DNA from: Paracamarosporium sp. OC-R06-R3
Taxonomy: Eukaryota > Ascomycota > Dothideomycetes > Pleosporales > Didymosphaeriaceae
Length of the DNA: 64,000 nucleotides
Assembly (NCBI GenBank): GCA_019828545.1
Contig: JACVRA010000354.1
Span: 52,539 to 116,538 of the forward strand
Reading direction: 5' to 3'
Shown here: piece by piece, positions 1-11,432 of the stretch
Layout: each line of letters begins with the position of its first letter
Position numbering within the stretch: position 1 is the stretch's first letter
Translations under genes and position numbers: made by a program
The notes under the pieces: generated by a model
Databases searched by the model: none
Told to the model about the DNA's origin: nothing
The model's input: only the letters and a program-made list of their open reading frames with translations

Positions 1-333
1 TTGATGGGCGATCGGCGCGGCGAGGCGAAACAGAGGCGGCGGGCGTGGTGGCAGGATATTGGAGTTGATGGGGTTCATATGCACAAGAGAGGGCCGCCAA
101 GTGGGAGCAGCGGAGCCCCGCAAAGGCGCTGGTTCCCCCGCCAGGCGCGAACCCACGCCGGCGCGTGACGTGCACAGCGACGACGCAGTGTGGTGGGAGC
201 GCAGCGGAGCGTTGCCCAACAAGCAGCAGCGCCAGAGGCCCTCGGATGGCCGTAGCCGTGCCGATCGCAGAGCTGCTCGTTGCTTTGTCGTGTCTGAATA
301 ATTCAGCGCGGTCGCGAATCTGCAGGGTGGACC

Positions 334-810
334 ATGTGGGGGGGGGAGTGCATCGATCACTGCGCGCCCTGTGGTTGCACTGTCCTCCGCCTTTCGCTGT
401 TTCGCGAATCCTGCCGTGGCCATTACGAGGCCTCTGCAAGCCTCCTGGTGCCCTGTCCGTCCTGTCGAGTGCCCGCGGGACGTGGCGTCTGGTGCTACAT
501 CACTGCTGGTCATAGGCGTCCGTCTCACTCCAGACGAGCCGACGCTGTGTCCTCTCTGTCTCTCCTTCGCTCCAACTCGGCTTGCTCGTCGGCCGACCCT
601 TCGCATCTGGCTCCAAATTGTGGGGAAACTTCCGATACTTCTCCGGGCGAACCGAACCGCATCCGCTGCGCACGACCGCCGCATTCTGTGGGGGGGACGC
701 TGACCACAAGCCCTGCAACCCTGCGATTGAGACCCCGAGACTGCGTGCCTGCATTCGATGTGAGAGGCGGCGTTGCTCCGCGGCACAGAGACGCAGCGCG
801 CGTCAAGGAA
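334..810 (+). other. 5' leader / promoter of first regulator gene
   Basis: The reading frame of the downstream regulator stays open upstream to position 334, but the peptide it would give is Cys/Arg/Pro-rich with no domain. The stretch is C/T-rich like an ascomycete leader, so I treat it as 5' UTR and start the protein at 811. A longer protein cannot be excluded without a transcript. Confidence 0.45.
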
Positions 811-3800
811 ATGGGCGATTCCGGCACGACCGCGACGACGATGACGGCGCCGCATCATTCGCGATTCGAACACGACGAGTACGCCTCCATGGCCTCCTTC
901 TCCGACTTCCCCATGGCCTTTGCCCAGAACCAAGCCTTCGCCAACGCCTACGACCGCTCCCACCACCACCACCACCGGGGCAGCATCGTCGACATGGACG
1001 AGGGCAACGTGAGCGGCGGCAGCGCACACCCGCACCGCCTCAGCATTGGCAGCGCAGGACACCTCACCCGCGACGGGAACCACACGAGCCCGGAAAGCGC
1101 GGTCGGCCTGGGCATGCTGCTCGGCGACACTATGGAGGACGGGACGCTGGCTATGAAGATGGAAGACGGTGTGCTGAGGGACGGCGTCGACGGCGCGCTG
1201 AAAGACAAGGACAGTGGCCAGGAGCCCCCGCCGTGGAGCGAGATGAAGACAAAGGCAGGCAAGGAGCGCAAACGGCTGCCGCTGGCGTGCATTGCGTGCA
1301 GACGAAAGAAGATCCGCTGTTCGGGCGAGAAGCCGGCGTGCAAACACTGCTTACGAAGCCGCATCCCGTGTGTTTACAAGGTCACCACGCGGAAGGCCGC
1401 ACCCAGGACCGACTACATGGCCATGCTGGACAAGCGGCTGCGGCGCATGGAGGACCGCGTCATCAAGCTCATCCCCAAAGAAAGCCTCCCTTCTGTTGCC
1501 GGCGTCGGCCGCTCCGTCGTCAAGCCTGCGCTGCCGGGAGCCCCGCCCAAGACGCCCACCGCGAGCAAGAAGAGGGGCGCCGACGAGGCTTTTGGGAACG
1601 ACCTGGACGAGTGGGCCAAATCAAAGTCGGCCAACCCGGACGTGTCAGGCTCAGCGTCGAGGACCAAGGAGTCCGACGACACCAGCCTGCTCACCGAGGG
1701 CGCTGAGAGCTTGCCGCCCAAGGAACTCCAGGAGCATCTGGCCGAGATCTATTTCGACTACGTCTACGGACAGAGCTACCCACTTCTGCACAAGCCCAGC
1801 TTCATGCGAAGGCTCGCAAAGGGCGATGTACCGCCTGTGCTCATCTTAGCCATCTGCGCTATATCCGCACGCTTCTCGACACACCCGCAGTTACGATCCG
1901 AGCCTTGTTTCCTTCGTGGCGACAATTGGGGTGAGAAGGCGCGAGAGATAGCTCTCAAGCGCTACGATGCTCCCAACATCACCATTTTGATCGTCTACTT
2001 GCTGCTCGGCCTACACGAGTTCGGAACGTGTCAAGGCGGAAGAAGTTGGATGTTTGGCGGCATGGCCCAAAGAATGGCCTATGCACTGCAACTGCACAAG
2101 GAGCTCGAGTACGACCCGAGTGTTCCTGAAGCAGACCGAAAGCCACTCAGTCTTACTGACCGCGAGATCCGGCGACGGACCATGTGGTCTTGTTTTCTGA
2201 TGGACCGTTTCAACTCATCCGGTTCCGACCGACCGCTATTCGTCCACGAGCAATACATCGAGGTCCAGCTGCCTGTCAAAGAGCATCTTTACGTCCATGA
2301 AATACAAGCGCCAACCGAGAACCTGGAGGGCAACGTGCCGAATCCTGTCGCTCCCGACAGCGGTCAGCTAGCAGACCCCCGCGAGAACATGGGCGTCACA
2401 GCATACACCATCCGACTTGTGTGCATTTGGGGAAAGCTCGTCAAATACATGAACCTAGGTGGCAAAGAGCGCGAACCCGAGCCTATGTGGTCCCCCAAGT
2501 CCACCTTCCACAGCCTCAAGAGAGAGGCGAAGGAATTCAAAGAAGCATTGCCAGAGATGCTGGTCTACAGCCCCGAGAACCTGAAAAGCCATGCGATAGG
2601 TCGAACAGCAAACTCTTACCTCTACCTGCACATTCTCTATCAGCAAATCATACTTTTCTTGCATCGATTTTCTCTTCCCTCGCGAGCCGGAAGTCGACCC
2701 CCGAAAGAAATGCCTCACGATTTCCTTACCGAGTCTGCACGTACTGCATTAGACGCCGCGAACCAGATATCTATTCTTATCAACGAAGCCATGGACCACA
2801 ACGTGGTCGCACCTTTCGCTGGCTATTCTGCTTTCTTTTCTTCCACCGTCCACGTACATGGAGTGTTCTCCAAGAACCCGAAGCTCGAAGCACAATCAAA
2901 GAAATACCTCGCATACAACGTTAAATACCTGAGCAAGATGAAGAAGTACTGGGGCATGTTCCACTACATCGCGGAGAACCTAAAAGAATTATACCGCCAA
3001 CACGCAGATGCGCAGCTCAGAGGGGCAAGTGCTCCTGGCGACAAGACCAAGGGTGTCATCTTCCAATACGGCGACTGGTTCGACAGGTACCCGCACGGCG
3101 TTTCAAAGACAGATTATGAGGACGCTGCCGAAACGAACTCTAATGAACCAGGCACTGATGCGGTACTGGGTCAGAAGAGCGACCTGCAGAGTGTAGAAGA
3201 ATTCTTTGCCTCGCTGTCGCCACCAACCCGAGCCGAGACGCAACGCAAGCAAGCCCGCAAGAACAAGTCAAAATCGGTCTCCAAAGCTGACGCAACCAAC
3301 GCCAACCACGCCACCGCCGCGCAACAAGCGCAGCATCGCGCCCAACCGCTGCACCCAAACCACCTCCACCAACAAATGGGCCAAATCAACATCAACCCAC
3401 AAGAAGCCATCGACGCCTTCGATCCCACCTACTTCGCCCAAGCAAACGCCCAACAATACATGCAAGACTTCCCCCACGCACAGCACAACCTAGCTATGCT
3501 CAACACCTCCCCCACAACCATGATCCACCCAGGCCAACAAATGGACATGTCCCCCTTCCCAGACCTCACTCCGCACGCGACCAACGCCTCCTTCTGGGGC
3601 CTCGACCACCCGGGCATAGGGGGAACAGACTTCTTCGACCCCGCCAGCGCAGGCTTCTTCCTCCCCTTCAACGTCGAGCCGCCCGTGCTTGGCCCCGACG
3701 ACGGCGCCATATTCGGCGCCGAGGCGTTCAACTTCGGCCTTGGTGTTGGCGGCCCCGTGGATCTAGGTGGCTTGAACGGCCATCATGCGCACGGGCACGC

Positions 3801-3882
3801 ACATAGACGGAGCGTGGCGCATGGGAGGGGGCCAGCGACGGGGATGGAGCGGCTCGATGGGCTCGATGGGACGCCGCAATAA
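811..3882 (+). CDS. Zn2Cys6 transcription factor with Fungal_trans domain
   Basis: Single-exon gene for a 1023-residue nuclear regulator. A Gal4-type zinc cluster (C-x2-C-x6-C-x6-C-x2-C-x6-C) lies at about residues 160-187 and is followed by a basic stretch that could act as linker. From about residue 313 a fungal-specific transcription factor domain follows, with the YPLLHKPSF motif and the characteristic region giving RSWMFGGMAQRMA. The N-terminal 150 residues are low complexity with a short His run; the C-terminal 250 residues are rich in Ala, Gln, His and Pro and resemble an activation region. The start at 811 is chosen because the peptide upstream looks non-coding. The neighbours give no hint of its targets. 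The cluster sequence looks like a family conserved across Pezizomycotina, but I cannot name the orthologue with certainty. Confidence 0.9.
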   Translation: MGDSGTTATTMTAPHHSRFEHDEYASMASFSDFPMAFAQNQAFANAYDRSHHHHHRGSIVDMDEGNVSGGSAHPHRLSIGSAGHLTRDGNHTSPESAVGLGMLLGDTMEDGTLAMKMEDGVLRDGVDGALKDKDSGQEPPPWSEMKTKAGKERKRLPLACIACRRKKIRCSGEKPACKHCLRSRIPCVYKVTTRKAAPRTDYMAMLDKRLRRMEDRVIKLIPKESLPSVAGVGRSVVKPALPGAPPKTPTASKKRGADEAFGNDLDEWAKSKSANPDVSGSASRTKESDDTSLLTEGAESLPPKELQEHLAEIYFDYVYGQSYPLLHKPSFMRRLAKGDVPPVLILAICAISARFSTHPQLRSEPCFLRGDNWGEKAREIALKRYDAPNITILIVYLLLGLHEFGTCQGGRSWMFGGMAQRMAYALQLHKELEYDPSVPEADRKPLSLTDREIRRRTMWSCFLMDRFNSSGSDRPLFVHEQYIEVQLPVKEHLYVHEIQAPTENLEGNVPNPVAPDSGQLADPRENMGVTAYTIRLVCIWGKLVKYMNLGGKEREPEPMWSPKSTFHSLKREAKEFKEALPEMLVYSPENLKSHAIGRTANSYLYLHILYQQIILFLHRFSLPSRAGSRPPKEMPHDFLTESARTALDAANQISILINEAMDHNVVAPFAGYSAFFSSTVHVHGVFSKNPKLEAQSKKYLAYNVKYLSKMKKYWGMFHYIAENLKELYRQHADAQLRGASAPGDKTKGVIFQYGDWFDRYPHGVSKTDYEDAAETNSNEPGTDAVLGQKSDLQSVEEFFASLSPPTRAETQRKQARKNKSKSVSKADATNANHATAAQQAQHRAQPLHPNHLHQQMGQININPQEAIDAFDPTYFAQANAQQYMQDFPHAQHNLAMLNTSPTTMIHPGQQMDMSPFPDLTPHATNASFWGLDHPGIGGTDFFDPASAGFFLPFNVEPPVLGPDDGAIFGAEAFNFGLGVGGPVDLGGLNGHHAHGHAHRRSVAHGRGPATGMERLDGLDGTPQ

Positions 3883-4063
3883 CACTGGCGGGGCACGGTG
3901 CTGTGCTCGCTTGATATGATTGCCATGATGAGATGATACGGTTTGGGTGCGTGGGTGGTTGGGTGTATGGGCTTTGAACGAAGTCTGAGATGCTGGAGGA
4001 TTTGTCTGGGCGTTGGGGTTCTGTGCAAGCGGGTTTAGCGTGTATTGTATGTATGTGGGGATT

Positions 4064-4086
4064 GGGCTGGGCTGGGCTGGGCTGGG
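4064..4086. repeat. GGGCT pentanucleotide repeat
   Basis: Four to five tandem copies of GGGCT just downstream of the first regulator gene, in its presumed 3' UTR or flank. Confidence 0.8.
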
Positions 4087-4460
4087 TCGGGATTGAGGTT
4101 GTTGTAGGCTGATATTATATTGATATTGATACCATTGCTATTCTTGTGTTTCTGACTCCTTTCTTCCGGGTGCTTTGTTTCTTGGATGGCGCTGGCCAGC
4201 GCGGTACGAAGATACCTTATGAACCAAAAACCGATGTTCCTATCGACCAGAGCATGGAGTAACTATGTACACTCCAATACCCTTCCTTACCATGCATAAA
4301 AAGAATAAATATCATGTATGTAGTGTACCGTACCTACCAACTAGCCACCCCATTTCAAACTTTTGCCTTTCCTCTCGTACACGCCGGCGTATCTACAACC
4401 CACATAACCCCAATATCCCACACAAGTCCAAGACCTCTCAGCACACACTTTACCTTCTTC

Positions 4461-4508
4461 CATGTCCATGTCCATATCCATATCCATATCCATATCCATA
4501 TCTATCCA
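4461..4508. repeat. TCCATA/TCCATG hexanucleotide microsatellite
   Basis: About eight tandem hexamers, two TCCATG followed by five TCCATA and a degenerate copy. It gives Met-Asp or Ser-Ile runs in spurious frames. Confidence 0.85.
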
Positions 4509-6406
4509 TTCACCCCTCTCCCTTCCACCAACCCAACAAACTAACCCACACACTTCTCAACCCTTCCTCGCTCACCCAGATCCGCCGCCCCTTCTCTACC
4601 CTCGCAAAAACCCGCTATATCTCTCCAACCCTCGACTCTTTCCGCAAACGGATATGATACTGAAGGGAAACTTCAAGACAGTGTACTTACCCCTCTATCT
4701 CTGCGCCGAACCAACATACCTTCTTCCCTCGTTTATATATCAGAGTATACCACACCGGATCCATCGTTCGCTGCACGCGGGGCTCTTTTCGCTGTGTGGG
4801 TAGTACAAGACAGCACGCGATAGCTTCGAACTGAGCCGAGCGTCGAAATCGAAGCTGTGGCACTGGAAGGACGTCGTGAGATCGTTTTCTATACAACGCG
4901 TTGGACATTGGGAAGGTATTCGTAGCTGATGGGCTTGGTTGGGCGGGCGGTTGGTAATTTAGATTGAGACTGGGTGGGACTTTATGCCTTGGGTGGTTCT
5001 CCTAGCACTTAACGGCGTGGGAGGAGGTGTGGTATGTGTTTTTGTGAGGATGGCGTGAGTGTCGAGGGGGTCTCTTTGTGGAATTTGATGGTCGTGGATG
5101 TTGGGAGCGGGGTTGTGTAAGTTCTAGATGGTGTGCGTTAGGTTGAATGGTTGGAGGTCGGGGAATTGGAGTTGGAGGTGGAGTTGATAGAGTGCCGCGC
5201 GGGCTGGTTTCGGAATGCCATGCTTGTTCCGCTCGCATGTGGTGGGTGCTTTTCGGGTTTTGGTGGTGTGGTTATGAGGGTGTTTGATGAGCGATTGAGG
5301 CAGCGTACAGCAACGGCGAGGACGACGAGGACGGCGACGATCGGCGAGTAGCGAGCGTAGAGCTCTGAGGTTTATCGGCAGGATTTTGACGGCGACTTTG
5401 TGTAGATGGCTCATGAGTATCATAGTTAAGGCATCACACAGCAGCTGCAAGAGGAGCCGGCGTACCGTAGGGACTCCTATGGCGGCGAGCATATGCGAAC
5501 GGTATAAGGGCGTCGGTATTGCTCAGGCATTTGAGATTATCTATTGAACATCTATCATACAGTTTTCTTCACATTGATTTTATCATCATGAAGTCTTTGG
5601 GGGCCGCAATCCGTCAAGGAAACGCTCTTGCCGTATGTGGAAGGAACGGTGGCATCTGCTTGCAACCACCCACCCACCCACCACGCACGCTCTGTTCACG
5701 AAGTTAAAGATTATTCTCGTAAAATAAGTCTTGACTTGATGTTTAGAGCGCTGATGCGGACAGTCATAGCCGCTGATGATGTTGCACTGATCCTTCAGCG
5801 CCACCAGGAGCAGGGCACTTCCACCACACACCCTCACTAGAGTGGGCTTTGATGCACAACTACGAGGGCTTGAAGCTCATCAGGTGCTCTTTTACATCTG
5901 GGGTGAACATATTCATAGCATACCCTACAGCCTTGTGATGTCTCCATGACCGCAACGTCAGACAGGCTTTCTGATCTGGGCGCTACACTGCATTATCAAA
6001 ATTCGAATTCACCCTGAAATCTCAAGAACTTCTTCAAGCACACAGCTGGAACACGCCTGGTTCTACTATCGACATGATCTCGCGCTCTACTTCACCGTGG
6101 TAACAACGACGTAGAACTTACCCACTGCTACCGCTTTTGGCAAAAGTTGCCTACCTAGCTACCGCATTAGGAGCAAAAGTTCTCAGAATTTCTGGTATCT
6201 TCCATTGAATCCTCGTGAAAATTGCGTCACCTGCCGTTTTGGGTATGATCACGCCTTCGAGTCCCTTCTTCACTTGGTCCCCAACCCGCTCTCTCACCTT
6301 CACCTAGGCCTGAACCTCAACTCTCACCGTCACGGGCTACTGCTGCCTAAGGACTCACCAGTCACGTTATCCCTTAAGCGAGGCCCTAGCGTGCCTGCTG
6401 TAGAAG

Positions 6407-6520
6407 TATATATAGAGCCCGCATCCCCAGTCCAGACCCTCTCTTCTTCTCTCCACTCTCTCTCCACAAACCTTTCGAGCTCTCAGCTCAGGTTCAAGTC
6501 ACTTCAATCATGACATCATC
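6407..6520 (+). promoter_or_regulatory. Orphan promoter-like TATA box and CT tract
   Basis: TATATATA at 6407-6414 is followed 30-60 bases later by a dense CT-rich stretch (about 6440-6475) and then an ATG near 6510. This layout is typical of strong filamentous-fungal promoters. The frame from that ATG closes after about 20 codons, and no gene was recognised downstream. Confidence 0.4.
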
Positions 6521-6663
6521 TCTACTTCTCTTTGATGGTCTTATCTATCCATCATTCACTTCTTGGCTTTGACCATACCCTACCTGAGGTTGAGGTCTCT
6601 CTCACACTCACCTCACTCAACCCACCTTGAGCCACAACATCAGTCGACCTTCATCAACCTTGG

Positions 6664-6804
6664 TCAACATCCATCGTCGACCTTGATCAACATCCTTCAT
6701 CAACCTTGATCAACATCCTTCATCAACCTTCATCGACATCCTTCATCGACCTTCATCGACATCCTTCTTCGACCTTCATCGACATACTTCTTCGACATCC
6801 TTTA
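6664..6804. repeat. 23-bp minisatellite
   Basis: Five consecutive 23-bp units start at 6664, 6687, 6710, 6733 and 6756, with a longer degenerate copy to about 6804. Units follow TCRACATCCTTCATCRACCTTSA and differ mostly by A/G and T/A changes. The period is not a multiple of three, so it is unlikely to be coding. Confidence 0.85.
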
Positions 6805-6968
6805 TCGGCTTTCATCATCGACAACCTTTGCGACAATCGACCTCGGCATGGTAAAGAGGAGGAACATGGTGAAGAGGAGGATCGCAATTCGGTATCGAAG
6901 CAGTGACTGTTTCGCCTCGCTGGCTTCATAGCCGCCGGTCATGGTGCACATCAGTTCCGACTGTCCAT

Positions 6969-7236
6969 GGTTAGTAGATTGCAGGCTGTGTGGAACTTGA
7001 GGGCTTCGTGCCTGGCCTACCTGCAGCGAACGCCCGACGACTGGAAAGGTTGGTGCCCGCGGTTGAGTGCCTAGTCCTGCTTTGTTTACTGATGCGCGCG
7101 GTGGTGAGTACATTGCAGGCTGTGTGGAATCTGAGGGCTTCGTGCCTGGCCTACCTGCAACGAAAGCCTGGAGTCTGGAATGTTGGATGCTGAGGTCGAA
7201 TGTCTACTCTTGTTCGGATATACTGGTGCGCATGGT
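6969..7236. repeat. Diverged tandem duplication, ~134 bp x 2
   Basis: The segment starting GCAGGCTGTGTGGAA at 6981 recurs at 7115 (offset 134). Similarity extends on both sides: the GATGCGCGCGGTGGTG stretch of copy one matches GGTGCGCATGGTATTG of copy two. Many differences are C-to-T or G-to-A transitions. Confidence 0.75.
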
Positions 7237-7701
7237 ATTGGTGGGTGGTTGCTGGATTGGTGGTTCAAAGTTTCTGTCTTGGTGGTTGGATGATTCAGTC
7301 TTTCTTTTTTTGTCTTACATTCATGTATTGACACATCTGTCTTTGGTGGTTAGTGGTGGTTGGTTTAATGTCTGGTGATGGTGGTTGCTATGAAGGTTTA
7401 TGTTGGAAGCTGGTACAACTTGACATCAATGGAACATCGCTTGCAAACGTCTACATCATCTCACTATCTTCTTTCCTTGTATGTATGTGACTTCACTTCA
7501 TTGCCCTTGGACGGCCCCTATGTGAGGTAATGCTTGCTGCCATCCAGTTCACTACCGCCCGTCCAATGTCGCGGCCCAGAAAGGCGCCGCGCGCTGCCAC
7601 GACCTATGTCCAATGCGCTTATATCTACATTATCTGTTCTTAAATACATAATTTACTTTATACATGTCCGTCAAAGTTTGCTGCTGGCGCTTGATCGCGC
7701 C

Positions 7702-9142
7702 TCACCCACTGCTCTTCCTGTGTGTCTTTTCGCTCGTTCCAGACACTTGCTTCAGCACCCAAGTCTCGTATCGTTCGCCTGTTTCCTCCGCCCATGTATC
7801 ACTAGGTATGACGCTCCCCGTCCAAGTCTTGATCAACGCTCTCCAGTAACATGTCTCCGCCGCACCACTCAGATGTCCTCGCTTCGCAACCACGTCACGC
7901 TGATTCCACGCGATCTGGCGCGCCACCTCCGGATGTGCGCGCAGAAACATGACCACTTCTTCAAGATCCGAGAATTTTGGAGAGATGTATACTGCGTTGG
8001 CAATCTGCCAGTCGCTTACGGTCTGCAAAAGTGGCGTAGCTCTACCAGCACCGCTGTGCCCAGATACCTTCTCTTGGGCACCGTCGACACCGAACGGTGT
8101 AAAAGCAGCGATAAGGTCGCTCGCCATGATGGGCTTCATCAGCCATGAAGTATGCGTGAGATATGTAAGCGGCGGCGTGATCAGCACACTCTCGCACGCC
8201 TGATGATACGGCAATCTACCGCTGTAGGTCACGCCCTCAGTGTAGACCACATACTTGTACCGACAAAAGTCCTCGATCGCTAGCGCGTTGCCGGTGCTTT
8301 TGTTCAACGACGCAACATCTGCCCATTCCCTATGCTGTGTTGCTTTCAGCAGGTCCTGCCGCAATGTCGGATGCCCGAGCGGGTTGAACCAAGGCGTGCC
8401 TCGCCAAACCACTTTGTCTATTTTCTTTTCCCAGGGCACAGTATCCTCCGTGAAAGCAACGCGCGCAAGGATGTCGTCGAAGGCACCGAGAGTGCTGCCC
8501 GGCCAGGACCAGAACGCGAAGGACGGCATGAGCCATATATTGTAGTCGCTGTGCTTGTTCGGGCGGGCAAACACCCAGGAATTGTTCCTTGGGTTATCGT
8601 TCACAACGAAAGCGAAGGGAGTGTCTGGAAGAGGGGTGGGTGAAGTGATGAGCGCGCGGTGCAGTTGAGACAGGATAGCTGCCCGTTGGTGCAAGATCAG
8701 GTTGGCGGCGTCAGGCGCGGTGCTGATAATGTAGAGCTGCATATAAGAAGTTAATCTACTTTTCTCTATGCCATGTTTCATGGGCTCCAGAGTATCAAAG
8801 TCTTACCTGGTTGTTCTTGATTCGGCCTTGTACAAGGCCTTTGTAGTCTCCGTTGTCCTTTTCCAGCACAAATCTACCAGTCTTGACCGCGTGGTCGATA
8901 TCGATTAGTGCATCAGGGAATAATGTTCTGCATTCTTTTTCCGACAGATCCAGACGTTCCACGACTAGTCGAGTACTCTTCTTGTTGGATTTCACCAGAG
9001 GTTTTTGCCCCGGTGTAGCGATTCCATCGCGAATGATCAGAGGAGCTCGGCTGTCTTCATAGAGAAATACAACAAATGAAAATGTAAGTACTAAAGAAAG
9101 CAAAACTAGATTACGAAACACAGATGTTGAGAAGCGTTTCAT
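7702..9142 (-). CDS. CAP10/GT90-type glycosyltransferase
   Basis: Two exons, 9142-8807 and 8736-7702, joined across a 70-bp GT-AG intron in phase 0, give 456 residues. The N terminus is a type II signal anchor (hydrophobic residues about 10-28 after MKRF). The rest resembles fungal CAP10-domain proteins (family GT90, O-glucosyl/xylosyl transferases of the Golgi lumen). Supporting segments are NYNIWLMPSF-like, the VVWRGTPWFNP motif, the YKYVVYTEGVTYSGRLPYHQ block that resembles the nucleotide-sugar site of the family, and a C-terminal basic tail. It is short for the family, so the catalytic domain fills the protein. A role in capsule-like or cell-wall glycans is known for homologues; the acceptor here is unknown. 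Confidence 0.85.
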
Positions 9143-9676
9143 AACGTGCGAGCGAGGACATGATTACACATGAAAGCACAACTACAAAACAAAGGCACGA
9201 TCTTCGAAAAGATAATCATACATCCTGTTTGATGTCGTTGTAAAGTGTTCGTGTTGTTCGTTGTATGCACGTTCATCTGCAGGGGAACGGCAGTCAAGGA
9301 TAATAAAGTAGCCCACCCACGGAAAAATATGGAGACGCCGTAATCTAATATATTGCAAAAACGTGAATGGGCGGTCGCTATGCAGGCTGTGCGAAGCGCT
9401 GAAGCGATATTGAAGCTCGTGATGGAGGTGGAAAGAAAGTGCGGGGAAGGTGTTCTAGAAGGAAGCATGGCACTGGCAGAACCGAATCCTACGACAAGCA
9501 AATGATGAGAAGGCAACTGAACGTTAAGTATTCCTCTCGCATTACGTGGAATTCTGCGCTATTCGTGGGTTTTATACCGTATCTGGAACTACTTCTTTCC
9601 TGATGCGTCCATAGCGTTTAGTCTTTGTGAGATATCGCACATCTCTCCTTCCTCAATACCTCTAGCACATACCAGG
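9143..9676. other. Intergenic region / glycosyltransferase promoter
   Basis: No domain-bearing frame. An open frame on the minus strand (9139-9516) runs into the glycosyltransferase start codon in another frame and is probably leader sequence. Confidence 0.5.
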
Positions 9677-11277
9677 TCAAGCCTCGGTAGATGTTGAATG
9701 CACAATCGCCTCTTCAAAGATAGGTAAAAATACCTCATCCTCAGGCTTAAACTCTTCGAGAGACATGAAGTCCTCCAGTTGAGAAGGTGACTCCGGAAGA
9801 CGCAGTTCCATTTGGATTTGCGAGATTCCTTTTTGGGTACCTACCACTGATTTTGCAAACGGCGTAATAGAATGCTGGCCTCCTTTCATTTTGAGCTTGC
9901 GAAAGATACGTAGATTAATACGGCGTCGTTGGGTTGGACGGTGGAGCCACGCATACACTGCCTCCGGTGCGTGACAGCGAATGTCAAGGTCTTGTAAGTT
10001 CGGAATGATTGGTGGTTCAGCACCGACGTAATGCTGCAGTGTCGAAAGAATGTGAGGCTCCTCACTTTGGTAGACTAAAAGATCCAACTTTTGGAGACTG
10101 AGGGGGAATCTTTCGCGCATGCGATCATCTGATAAAGACTGCGCATTTGATATCCTGTAGAAACCCAGAAAACCTAGAACCGGAATTCTAAGATGCTTCA
10201 GATGAACCAGCTTGTTGAAGGTGGTGGGAGCGGCATTTTCGCGAGACAAGTCATAGTCGTCTCCAATATACAACGCCGTGAGAGTCTCAGCATGTAGAGA
10301 CAAGGCCGTTACCACGGCTTGACAAAAGCAGGGGTGCTCCGGGAGCAAGTCTTTGCGAAAGGTGAAGGCAAACGTGCGGAGGGCCTATCGACCATGGAAG
10401 GACCGAGTTAGTGTACTGCAAGCCAATATATACAGCATCAGCCACTTACTATACAGCGTTCGATCCAACGAAAAATGGACTTGAAGTCCAAATCTGCATG
10501 TAGGATCTCTAAGTGCTCCACCGAAAAATCTCTAGGAGACTCTAATCTTGTAGCCTGTGCAGTGGAAATCAAGTCTATAGCATTATTCATATACTGCTCG
10601 TTTTCCAATTCGAATTCGTCAATCTCATCATCACTATCCGCTTCGTATAAGTCGTACATAAAGACGCTCTTCAGCTTCGGTCCCTCTAAGAATGGGATGT
10701 AACACTCTGCGGCTTGTCCAAGATTCACGAGCGCTACGTCCTGCAAATTAAGCCATTCCTTTCGGGTGTTGGAGTTTGTACTTGCTAAAGACCATAACCA
10801 TTCTTTCCCTTGCTCGTTTGGAATGTTCGAATCCAGGGTACGAAGGTTGGGCAAAATGCGCAGCAAGACCATAATGAATGCCCCATCTTCGAATGAATTG
10901 TACCTAAGTGTAATTGCGCGAGGCCCAGTGAGCTCCTCGATTTTTTCGCTGAACATTGGGTGTTGTCGCTTGGTTTTTTCTTTCGCTTGATACTTCCATG
11001 TATTCGTCCATTGACCGCGAATCTGCAAATGTTGGACCTGCGCGGCAAGTTCCGGGTGCTCCAAAAGTTGTATGACCAAAGAGGTTAACCGTTCATAATT
11101 TCTATATTCGCTGCCCAGTACCAGCTTGATATGGTGGTACAAGTGCGGTGTCGCGATGCGGTGTAGCTGCCTAGAGGCAAGAACAAGGTTGAACAAATCT
11201 CCACAGTCTGATACGTGTGAAGCAACGACAGTTATGAGTTCTTCCGGGAGTTTTGTCAATGGAAACATCGTTTTCAA
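9677..11277 (-). CDS. F-box protein with leucine-rich C-terminal region
   Basis: Two exons, 11277-10450 and 10384-9677, separated by a 65-bp intron containing a CTAAC branch site, encode 511 residues. Residues about 8-50 form an F-box (LTKLPEELITVVASHV followed by the conserved LVLASRQLHRIATPHLY block), which in other proteins binds Skp1 in SCF ubiquitin ligases. The remainder has irregular leucine-rich segments (for example LPNLRTLDSN, LKHLRIPVLGF) and an acidic patch near residue 215, as is usual in the large, fast-evolving F-box families of filamentous fungi. The likely role is substrate recognition for ubiquitination; the substrate cannot be inferred. Confidence 0.8.
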
Positions 11278-11432
11278 ATGGATGCAATATTCGTGCCTCT
11301 ATCTTTGAGGTGGGGGTGGGACGAAGAACGCAGGCAGCAACATGCAGCCGCTTACATCATCTGCACCTTTCCTAAAATGAGCCTACGTTTTTGTACACAG
11401 TGGTCTTAGCCAAGAATTCTTAATACTATCAT

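Larger units (their letters stand above)
3883..7701. other. Intergenic region without a convincing gene
   Basis: About 3.8 kb between two well-supported genes. Every open frame here is short (at most about 130 codons), low complexity and without a recognisable domain. It holds GGGCT and TCCATA simple repeats, a promoter-like TATA plus CT tract near 6400, a 23-bp minisatellite and a diverged tandem duplication near 7.0-7.24 kb, listed separately. Confidence 0.6.

Noticed and set aside
334..810. In-frame N-terminal extension of the first regulator
   Set aside because: Cys/Arg/Pro-rich peptide with no domain and C/T-rich DNA like a leader; start placed at 811.
6664..6804. CRISPR-like repeat array
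   Set aside because: Units are directly adjacent with no spacers; it is a minisatellite, and the genome is fungal.
9139..9516. 125-codon minus-strand frame
   Set aside because: Domain-free and overlapping the glycosyltransferase start; more likely leader sequence.
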